Shown one piece after another: positions 54,897-64,000 of a stretch of 64,000 nucleotides of DNA. The DNA comes from Thelonectria olida (lineage: Eukaryota; Ascomycota; Sordariomycetes; Hypocreales; Nectriaceae): assembly GCA_020736575.1 (NCBI GenBank), contig JAGPYM010000013.1, forward strand, positions 558,001 to 622,000, read 5' to 3'. Made by a program: the position numbers and the translations under genes. Numbering within the stretch: the first letter of the stretch is position 1; every line of letters starts with the position of its first letter. A model generated the notes under the pieces. The model saw only the letters and a program-made list of their open reading frames with translations, searched no databases and was not told where the DNA came from.

Positions 54897-56251
54897 TCAG
54901 AGCTTGGAAAGGTGACCGGAATGTGCGGGCTTACTCTTTGGGCCTGCTGTTCTGGCTGGCGCCCTCCCCGGAATTGGCGGAGGTCCTGCGTTGTCCCATA
55001 GCCACTTGATCAGTGTTGGTTTCTGCGGCACTTCTCCGTCAGCCTTGTTGATGAGGACTGTTGGTTTCACAATGGCTCGAGGTGCGTGCTTCTTCCCCAT
55101 CTCGACCCTCTCAACGAAGAGACCTGGTGAAACATCGAACAAATATGTCACATTGCGACGGGATTGTGAGTCTTTGTTCGTGCCGGTGAGGTCGAGGATC
55201 AGTCCCCCACTGGCGAGGTTGAGACATTCGTAAACTTCCACTCTCGAAGGCGCAGTGCGAGCGGGCCATTTCAGCGAGTAGATGGTAGGCGCAAGGTGAA
55301 GGCGATGAGCCAGATCTGCCGCTGGGTCGATGATGCTTTCACGGATAGATGCACGAAGCTCCGCTGAAGGCGTCTTGGGAGCAAAGATGGAAAGGATGGC
55401 TGTGAGGTCATCGGAAATGAGGTTGAGATGGCGCGTCCGCCGGGTTTTGAAGACGGGCTGACTCGTCAAGGCAGTGAGCGTCTCGCTCCTCCACTCACGA
55501 CAATGAGAAACATCTAGCAGATCAATTAGTTTGAAAATACATGCTTGACGAATGAGACGGTACCTCTTGGCAGTCGATACATTGTGCTTTCGAGCTCGTC
55601 AATCCACAGAACAGTGCCGTCGCCTTGTGTGTCGTCCAGTGGGACGTAGAAGGACCGGGAGAAGATGGCTAGCCAGAGATAGTTCATGATTGCTCCAATG
55701 ACGTGGTACTCGTCAGACTGATCAACATTGAGACACCGCCGTGAAGCTTCTCTGAGGAGGCCGACGAAGCGAGCTGCGTGGGGAGGAGCCGTGCGCGTTC
55801 TCAAACGGCCTTCGTCTAGATCATCCAAGACGCCGCTCATCCTGTTCTCAACCCATCGCTGAACATTGCCGCAGAGGTTCTTGTAACCTTCGCGGGCTTC
55901 CGCTTCGGTGATGTCGTTTCTCCGGGGCTGAAGACGGAAAACCTGGTCCTTGGCTTCTTGAAGCTGTTTATCATTGGCCTTGTTCTGGTCGCGGGCTTCG
56001 GCGAGCTGGCGCTGGGTGTTGGCAAGCTCTTTCTTAAGAGCGTCTAGCTTAGAAGTCATCTGGTGTTCTTGCAATTCCAATTCTTGTTGTCGGCAATCCA
56101 GGACATTCTCAGTGAAGCGTCGGAGGTTTATCTCGTCGGCGAGCTGCATCTCGAGAGCTGCCTTTTCAGAGGCAACATCATTGTAATCGCTGGCTTCACT
56201 GCTGCTGCCCTTGTCCTGGGGCGTGGTTTCGACTTCGACGTCTGGCTCCAT
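54897..56251 (-). CDS. Coiled-coil protein of unknown function
   Basis: Exons 56251-55564 and 55513-54897 (intron 49 bp, CTAAT branch) encode 434 residues. I do not recognise a named family. The first 25 residues are acidic. Residues about 28-115 are a continuous heptad-rich coiled coil (EKAALEMQLADEINLRRF ... QLAEARDQNKANDKQLQEA). A folded, mainly helical region follows (about 120-240), with YKNLCGNVQRWVENRMSG and AIMNYLWLAIFSRSFYVPLDD. A second domain (about 250-400) contains APTIYSLKWPARTAPSRVEVYECLN, GGLILDLTGTNKD and VTYLFDVSPGLFVERVEMG, and looks like a beta-rich module. The C-terminus is Pro/Ala/Lys-rich. There is no signal peptide or membrane segment. It is convergent with the GGCT-like gene and divergent from the Hsp70-like gene, 555 bases away. 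Confidence 0.75.
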
Positions 56252-56806
56252 GTCTCAAGTCGTGTGATTTGCGTCTCGATTCAAACGGAACATGTCATGT
56301 CGCATGCAATGGCAATCCGCCGTCTGAAATGGCGCGCGCCTGAGGCGAAGCAAGCCTGCAGCCCGGCACACGCACGTCTGGCTGTGCACTGGGCCCGTAT
56401 CTTCATAGGTGTCGTGTCCGCCTCACAGAGGCCCAATTGCCAGCCTCATGCTGCGGTTGGACGAAACTGGCGGTATCATTAGGCGCCGGTTGAATGCGAC
56501 CCAACGTTGAAAAGTCGGTCTCATCACAGGCCCGCTCCACTCTCCCATTCTGAGTGGCTTCGGTGAGGGCCTCTTATGCAGGCCTAAATCCAACGAATGC
56601 ACGGTTCTCGAAATCTGTGGACTGCTGAGCTGGTCCTCATCACGTCCAGACGCTGAGGCCCTTTGCCATACCCAAGGGGCAATAGACCCGTCGCCCGACT
56701 AGATGCTGTTGATGCCGGGTCATCGGGTACCACCGCGACCTTGATATACCTGGACTACCTGTGAGACTGCCCTAGCTGGGGAAGCCCAAGCATCTTAGCC
56801 GTGGTC
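56252..56806. other. Divergent spacer between coiled-coil and Hsp70-like genes
   Basis: No gene is visible. It presumably contains both promoters. I saw no clear heat-shock element array. Confidence 0.5.
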
Positions 56807-58802
56807 ATGACCGAGCGGAGGATTGTTGTTTCCATAGACTTCGGGACGACCTATTCAGGCGTCGCTTGGGTGGATACCACCAGAGTAAGTGCTTCCATCG
56901 CATTCTCCGGGGATTGATGCACATACTGAATCTTCACAGCCCGATGTTCAACATGTCATCTCGACTTGGCCTTCGGCCGACTCCTCCAAGAGCAGTCCTA
57001 AAGTGCCCACCGAGCTTCGCAAAGTGGCTACGGGATGGCAGTGGGGTTTCGAGATCCCAGAGTCCGCCAAAAGAAACAGGTTCTTCAAGCTGTGCGTGCA
57101 TTCGTGTAGCCGCTGAAGCTATCCTTCTAATCAGATATCGTGTGCAGGAAATTAGATGATCCAAACAGTGCCACCACCAAAGATGGAGAGTCGGCCGACT
57201 ATCTTACCAAAGTATACCTAACATGCCTCCACGCGCACTTTGTCAGTGCCCTCGAGAAGAAGCTCGGGAAGGGCATAGTCGATTCCACACCCATGGATTT
57301 CGTTGTGACGGTTCCAGCAATCTGGTCGCACGCAGCCAAGGCAGCGACAGAGAGGGCTGCGGCGATAGCCGGCTTCTGCGGCAACCAAAGGATAGAGCTC
57401 ATCTCAGAACCGGTACGTTGGCCAAGGATTGGAAGGTTGATCCTGTTACTGATCAGAATCCAGGAAGCCGCTGCGCTGTACACGCTCAAGAACCTCAGTC
57501 CTTCCACGTTGAAAGTCGGCCGCAAGTTTGTCGTGTGCGATGCCGGCGGTGGAACCGTTGACCTGATTTCGTATGAGGTAGAACGAGTCGGGAAGCTGAA
57601 GCTCAAGGAGGTAACAGAAGGAACCGGGGGAAAGTGTGGTTCGTCATTGCTCAACCAGCGATTCCGTCGTCACCTTAAACAAGCCCACGGAGACAAGTAC
57701 TGGACAGATGGCAGGCTTGTGCTGGCTCTAAATGAGTTCGAATTGGTGCGGACCTACATCCCATTGTTGCAAAACCCAACTCATGCCATTGCAGTTCAAA
57801 AAGACCTTTTCTCCAAAAGGCGAGCCCCTTACCATCAAGGTGGACTCAAGCCTAGGATTACGGCGCAATCGATACACCATGTCACAAGCAGACATGAAGG
57901 CCAAAATCTTCGATCCCATCATGAAAGACGTGATTTGTCTGATCAAGGAGCAAATATCCATGGCAGGGAACAAAATTGCCGGCGTTGTTCTCGTCGGTGG
58001 CTTCGGACAGAGTCGATATCTCAAGTCTCAAGTGAAGGATGCCGTGGGTTCAAGCACCGAAGTCCTACAGCCAGAAAGTGGCTGGACTGCTGTGGTCAAA
58101 GGCGCCGCTATCCATGGCCTCAGCCAGTATGCGCCAACCTTGGCTCAGGTCGAAGTCGCCTCTCGAGTTGCAAGACGATCGTATGGGACGTGCCTGATAA
58201 CCAAGTATGACATGATGAGACATAATCCAAAGGAAGCGTATGTCACCATGACTCTCCGCTTAGTTCGTGCTGATGAAAGCAGTTTCTGGTCCGAAAAAGA
58301 GGAAGAGAATATGGTAATTGAGATGTGCTGGTTCATCAGAAAGGTACGTGATTCGTCTCTGCACTCGATCAATTCCTCACACAGTCAAGGGCGAATCGTG
58401 CCCCGAAGGAAAGCCGTCAACGATTGAGTACCAGTGCGATGTCCCAGTGATGCTGGGGCATACACCTCAAACCGAGATCGACATATACAGCAACGACGAT
58501 GATACCAGAGCCCCACCAATTCACCTCAACTCGACGACTCGCCACGTGGGAACACTCTCACTCAACTTGAATAAGATACCAGCTTCGGTGTTTCGGTCTG
58601 CCCCGAAGAGGCGAATGGGGTGGCATCGATATTACTGTATGAAAGGAGTTATCGAAGCCAAGTATGGATCGGCCAACATCACATACACCATTAAACTCGG
58701 AGGTAAGCATAACTCGAGAGAGGTTGGGGCTGTTTCTTGAATGAATGCTAACACGCTTGTGCAGGGGTGAAGCACGATGCAATCACCGTCCGGTATGAAT
58801 AG
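56807..58802 (+). CDS. Hsp70-like ATPase (fungal divergent HSPA12-type)
   Basis: Seven exons (56807-56884, 56940-57091, 57148-57412, 57464-57745, 57795-58343, 58390-58702, 58765-58802) encode 558 residues, with all phases consistent. The actin/Hsp70 ATPase fold is shown by phosphate-1 IDFGTTYSGVAW (about 10-21), phosphate-2 DAGGGTVDLISYEV (191-204) and adenosine motif VVLVGGFGQSRYL (324-336). The C-terminal 130 residues (from WFIRKGESCPEG) form a beta-rich part unlike the canonical substrate-binding domain, and the EEVD tail is absent. This fits the expanded fungal Hsp70-like family related to HSPA12, often found near HET or defence-type genes. Its clients are unknown. The sixth exon uses an AAG acceptor five bases after a CAG; only the AAG keeps frame. 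MEC1 begins 308 bases downstream on the same strand. Confidence 0.87.
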
Positions 58803-59110
58803 GGACGACAGACCCGGGAATGAGACATGACATTGGAAAAGGGAAATGAGACGAAATTCGGGCTATATTTTGAGAATTGTATTGTATAACAGGCGTTCTG
58901 AATGGCCATGTCAAGGATTGAATCAGTTTGGAGTCCAGATTTACCAGCCAAGGGGTTGGAGAATGGAGATTACCTAAGGCATCCTCTAGTATCACCCACG
59001 TGACTGCGCGTTTGCCCCGCGTCCAGCTTCGCGTCTCAATCATCATCTTCCCATGCCCGAAGCTAAGCATACCTGAGAACCGCGACGCATGAAAAGGTGT
59101 TGCATGCGTC
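58803..59110. promoter_or_regulatory. Short spacer and presumed MEC1 promoter
   Basis: These 308 bases must hold both the end of the Hsp70-like transcript and the MEC1 promoter and leader. No specific element is recognised. Confidence 0.45.
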
Positions 59111-62100
59111 ATGGCGGGCAACCCGTTCACCAACAATGCTACAGGACTTGGTCCAAGGGACCTGAGCTCCGATACTCTCAACGCCAGGGCGCCCCCTTCA
59201 ACCCTGGCGGCGCAGCTCGTGGAGAACATCTCTGCCTCAACCAAGTCTTCAAAGTCAGACGAGAACACTGAGCTTAAGGGTCTCTTTGCTGTGATCCAAA
59301 GAGTCAAAGATGACCCAACGCTTCTGAAAACTGCGCAAGAGCGAGTTGAACACAATCATATGCTTATTTACGTCTATTCTCGAGTTGTTCTTGAAGGCAT
59401 CAAATTCGATGACCCGTTCCTTGACCGAAACCACGTCCGGACGGAGGGACTCAAGGCGATCAGCTTCCTGAGGTTCGCAATAAAGGAGACTCCAACAGTT
59501 CTCGTACACCAACCGGATAGAGATGTGTTCTTGTTTCGAGGACGAGAACCCCTATGGCTCTGGTTGCTGCCACAGTTACTCAGGCTTTTGGGGCATCCCC
59601 AATGCCTTGATCTTGCGGAAGGCCTCGAAGCTCTCTTACGGTACCTTCTCCTAGTTGTGGCGCAAACAGCGTCGTTATGGGATCTAGCGCCCGATATGGT
59701 ACTATATCTTCGGACCACCGTGACCTGTGAGTGTGCCTGGGGCTTGCTCAGAGCGTAGCTAATGAAATTTAGGCATCATTAGCCATCTTCAAAACCCTTC
59801 CAATGTGCCGTTCAAAGAGAGTGCTCCAACTTCTCTGTACCTCCCACCGACATACACTTTAGACCGAATGCTACACGACCGATCCCGCTCGAGCCAACTG
59901 ACGTATCATCTCGATCGAACTTCACAAGCATCTCACCAACTTTTGAGTTTGGTAGATGTCCTCTTATACCCATTGGTCTCCCCGGAGACAGTGTTTCACA
60001 CTGTGACCTTATTTTCCGAACATACAATATGGCTACTGGATGCCTTGATAGACATCAGGGCTCTTCAAGGGCGCTGGGGAACAGCCTTCTCGACCTCGCC
60101 TCTACGGGCCATTGAGATGGCAATTGGCGTCTTTGAGTCCTTGTCAACGATCAAATCCACGCCACCCGCCCTGCTAAGCAAAGCTGTGACACTGCTCATA
60201 TTGCTATGCAGTGACATGGTGTCACACCCTGAGGAGTCACCGGTCCTAGTCACCGCAGATCCAGTCGTCCAGCGTACATATTGTGTTGCATTAGCCATCG
60301 TTTCGAAGGCTGTAATTCACGATCGATCTATAGGGCGGCTAGCAGCGTCCAAATTGGTGGATGAGCCCTTGGTACTGTTTCCGAATCTACCAGAAGACTC
60401 CGATGTCTGGGTAATATGTTTTCCATCTAGTGTTTTTGCATGCGTTAACAAGGAGTTAGAGGTCCATACAAACCCTGAGACAGGTGGCCTCCCCATCGGT
60501 TTCAGGATTTCTTGAAGCCAAGACACATCCTTCAAAGTTCCAGGATGAGCAGATTCGAAAAGCGATTGAAGACTTATCTCTCGCATATTCAGACTCTAAA
60601 GACACTGACTCTGAGCGTGTGAAGAGGAGGAAGATTTCAGAGGACTCCATGGATGTTGTGATAAACCTGATCAATGACACGTTGGATATTCCAGTTAATG
60701 TTGACGGGGACAATGACTTCTCTGAATCGAAGTTTCTGTAAGTATTCGATTACCACACATCTTCTCATGCTCATGAACTCCAGTGGTGCTTTCCAAGAAG
60801 CCGATGAACCTCATCAGTGCCTTGCCATCGAAGTTCTTTCCCGAATCTACTGCTTGGCAAACGGCGGGTCTGGAAGGCCAGGTTCTGGCTTGCAAGCGAC
60901 GAGGGAATTCAAATGTCATATCTGCGATTCAGGAATTGTGGGAGATCGATCACCGTCCTCAACCCCAAATCCGAGGCCCGAAGTCGCCACGATCTTCGAG
61001 AAGCTAGTTCGGTCGCGCGCCCTGGCGGAATCTCGCCGTCCGAGGGTAGCCGCAATGTTAGCCTTACGAAGGATGATTCTTCACTGTCATCAGCCCGAAA
61101 TACTTGATTTGGAAACCTCTGCCTTAGGTCAGTGGTGCCTCCAGTCTCTAAACAGTTCTGTCAGAGAGCTGCGAATCGCTGCCGGAAGATCATTGGCGAC
61201 ATTTCTGCTTGAGAGACCTTCCTCTTCGCCGAGTCAAGATGTGATCCAACGGAACAGGAAAAACTCGATCACTTTCATGAGGTCAATATCGGAAAAGAAC
61301 CAGGCCAATAGGATCGAGACTTGCATAATGGCTTGGGGGCAGTTGGGCAGAGTGGTCTCGGAGGATGAAGTCAATCTCGTCTTGATTAAACTTCTGGAGT
61401 ACCTTGGAAGCAGCAATAATGTCGTTTCCGCACTCGCATTTAATGAACTCCTCAACCTTGCTGAAGCCAGACAAACGACTCCACGCCGTCTTTTCGAACC
61501 CTTTTGGCCAAGCCTTGCCTACATGGCTACGAAGGGCATGGTTCACCGTCCTCAAATGAGTCGAGCGATCGCCGAGTTGTTGCAAATGACAGTCAATGAA
61601 CTTCTCCTACTCGTTCAGACGTACGCATTGCCGTGGCTGGTCTTGGACAAACAAACCGATGTCATTCAAAAGATTGCAGAGGCTCGCAAGGAGGAAATCT
61701 GGCAACCAATCATGGATGGCTCAAATTTGGCTGCTACTCTGACTCTGCTGCTGGCTCAGGATACAGAGGACATCGAAGGGTTTGCAAAATCACGTCTCCA
61801 TGTTATCTCGCCACAATTCCAGCCTACCCTCGTGGAACTCTTTGAAACTGAGCCAGTCCTGATTGTGATGGAGTTGTTGAAGGCTTTGGGAGAGGCAGAT
61901 GAGTCAAGAAAGCCGGTGGTCAGTATCATGCAGCACTTTCAAAACCAAATACTAATAGTTTACTAGGTTCAAAAAGCTCTTCACACCATGGCAACGTTGT
62001 GCCTCGCCGCGAACAGAGAGACGAGATCGAAGAAGGGCAACACAATTGGTCGTTTCATTCAGCTTCACATTCTGGGGCTCATGGCTCGCCTCACGGATGT

Positions 62101-64000
62101 CATCAACGATACACTTGATACCCAGCCTCCGGTGCAAGAGCGACGTCGATGCATTCGGGCAACGGAAGAGATGATCAGGGTGTGTAAAGACTATGCAAGC
62201 CTTGCGCGTCCCCAGGTAAGTTCTTTGTCTTCTCGACTGAAGGTCAGTGACTAAACGAGAAGTAGATTTCCGCATGCCTCCTATCAGCTCTGTCAAACGA
62301 CGGTCTGCGAGAAGTGAGCTTCTCTTGCTGGTTAGCGATGCTCATTCATCTAGAAGAGGAGGATGTAGAAGCGCTACTTGAGACAACCTTCTTCATTGTG
62401 GATCGTTACTGGTCTTCGCTCAACGCAGATACTCTGGCCACGGCAAGGCGTATGCTCGAGTTTGTTCTGGATCGTTACGATGCTCTTATTACCAAACATA
62501 TCAGCAAGCTACCATCGCTTCGTCACATTGCCGGGCTGAAAGAGGTCGAGGCCAGGCTGGAAGTGATCAGAGTACCCTTGGTTGTGGAAGAAGCATTGGA
62601 CGTCTTCGCCGAAAGAATATGTCATGAGAACTCTGGCGTCGTTCTCCAGGCTTTGACCGAATTGGTGCAATACCTCCAGGTCAACCAAGGAACGCTGCAT
62701 ACCTCTGCTGTTGGTCAACAACCAGATACCGTGATTGCTGATCTCATGAGAGCGCTGCTCGACTGTGCATGCAAGTACAATGGCGTTCAAGTAGATATTG
62801 CTCGACTATGCACAGAGGCCATGGGTTTAGTTGGGTGTCTGGATTCGAACAAAATTGAGGCGGTCAGGGAGCAACGATCCATTGTTATCCTGAACAACTT
62901 TGAGAAGAGCGAAGAGACGACGGATTTCACCATTTTCCTCCTACAAGAGGTCCTGGTCCCATCGTTTTTATCCGCCACCGAAGTCAAGCTACAAGGCTTC
63001 CTATCATTCGCAATGCAAGAGCTTCTCGAAAGAACCGACATCAGAGCTGCGTGCGCGATGCAGGGCACTGGTATACTTGGGGGTAACGACGTTTATCGGA
63101 AATGGATCGCTATCCCAGAAGCCACCCGCGAAGTGATTGCCCCTTTTCTTAATTCCAGGTATATGGTTGCTCCCATGGATCCAGTGAAGGTTGAGTATCC
63201 CATCTTCCGTCCTGGAAGAACTTATGCGAACTGGCTGAGAATAATCGTGGTGGACCTTTTGCGGAAGGGGCAGAACCCTCACGGCGACATGATCTTTGAG
63301 CCGCTCACGCGGGTCATCCGGGTCAAGGACCTTTCAGCCGCGGAATTTCTTCTCCCTTATCTAGTCTTACACATCCTCTTGGGAGACCGGAGCACGGAAA
63401 AAGAACGAAACGACGTCCTTGGTGAGATGCTCGCGATTCTTCAGTACCAACCAACGGAAAAGGCGTCATATCAAGAACGGGAAGAGATGAAACTTTTCTG
63501 CCACGTAAGTTACGAAGACTTCTCGTCTTTCGCATTCTAATGTCAATAGGCTGTCTTTCGGGTGGTGGACTACGCACTGAGATGGATACAAGCCAAGAGA
63601 TCAGCTGGCCGCCTCAGCGAGTCGGGCAAGACAAAGTTAAAGTACATCCAGGGGGCTTTCGATTCGATCCCGGCTGAGCTCATATCGCAAAGAGCCATTG
63701 ACTGCAATGAGTATGCCCGAGCACTCTTCCATCTCGAGCAACACGCCCAGAAAATGGAGCAGCGGAAAAGAGAGCCTGGTGATCGCACTCGTCTACTCGA
63801 GAGACTCCAAGACATCTACGCCAATATCGACGAGCCGGATGGATTGGACGGAATATCTTCTCATCTTCCAGTTCTAGACATTAACCAGCAGATCCTTAGT
63901 CAACGAAAAGCCGGTCGTTGGACAGCAGTCCAAAGTTGGTACGAGATGAAGCTCGCAGAGAATCCTGACAATGCCGACGTCAAAGTCGATCTACTGCACT
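59111..64000 (+). CDS. MEC1: Checkpoint kinase Mec1/ATR (UvsB), N-terminal part
   Basis: The gene runs off the right edge. Exons 59111-59726, 59773-60410, 60484-60737, 60784-61918, 61967-62215, 62266-63504 and 63550 onward encode at least 1527 residues in one continuous frame. Mec1/ATR is the PI3K-like kinase that senses RPA-coated single-stranded DNA through its Ddc2/ATRIP partner and signals replication stress. The N-terminal ATRIP-contact region (TLAAQLVENIS, EHNHMLIYVYSRVVLEGIK) is followed by helical HEAT-type repeats. A UME domain starts at about residue 965 (LIHLEEEDVEALLETTFFIVDRYW), which marks the ATR branch over ATM, TOR or DNA-PK. The FAT domain begins near 1378 (FRVVDYALRWIQAK, NEYARALFHLEQ, IYANIDEPDGLDGISS). 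Kinase and FATC domains must lie beyond the window. The donor at 61919 (GTCAGT) competes with one at 61916; both keep frame. Confidence 0.9.

Overview
The window reads as nuclear DNA of a filamentous ascomycete, most likely a sordariomycete and plausibly Hypocreales. The evidence is short introns (about 49-70 bp, GTAAGT-type donors, CTAAC-like branch sites), moderate GC, CT-rich tracts ahead of start codons, and gene types typical of that group: the tetraspanin Pls1, a SUR7-type membrane protein, a Pbs2-type MAPKK, the MADS-box factor Mcm1 and an F-box-like protein family. There are no operons, rRNA, CRISPR arrays or recognisable intact transposons, and I found no convincing tRNA. Exon boundaries were placed by eye from splice signals, reading-frame continuity and family conservation.

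Layout. 1-12552: a long stretch with no gene I can support. 12553-14235: F-box-like protein. 14236-17152: mostly non-coding, with a coding-like remnant at 14667-15236 (-). 17153-17787: Ctr copper transporter. 18835-19656: a possible unrecognised spliced gene, convergent with MCM1 (20920-19789, -). A 7.2-kb non-coding block separates MCM1 from the divergent tetraspanin gene PLS1 (28182-28975). Next come ALO1 (30913-29366, -), mitochondrial octanoyltransferase (33126-32110, -), a SUR7-family protein (35245-36106, with a possible second C-terminus ending at 36463) and the HOG-pathway MAPKK PBS2 (39924-37907, -). A 4.6-kb spacer leads to an Ecm3/auxin-efflux-carrier-type transporter (44570-46381). 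After it lie a PPOX-like flavin-fold protein (47717-46818, -), methylcrotonoyl-CoA carboxylase alpha (48978-51265), an amidoligase (52690-51603, -), a divergent gamma-glutamylcyclotransferase-like gene (53512-54651), an unknown coiled-coil protein (56251-54897, -), an Hsp70-like ATPase (56807-58802) and the first half of the checkpoint kinase MEC1/ATR (59111 to beyond the right edge).

How the genes relate. Most are independent housekeeping or regulatory genes: stress signalling (PBS2), transcription (MCM1), membrane organisation (SUR7, PLS1), mitochondrial metabolism (ALO1, octanoyltransferase, MCCA), copper and solute transport, and DNA-damage signalling (MEC1). The strongest candidate for a little-described system is the divergent pair of an amidoligase (glutamine-synthetase-like fold, amide-bond forming) and a gamma-glutamylcyclotransferase-like enzyme (gamma-glutamyl-amide cleaving), which share an 821-bp intergenic region carrying a CRE-like ACGTCA array. 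A second notable observation is the SUR7 gene, where an in-frame 69-nt potential intron ends exactly at the stop codon and would add a 118-residue tail.
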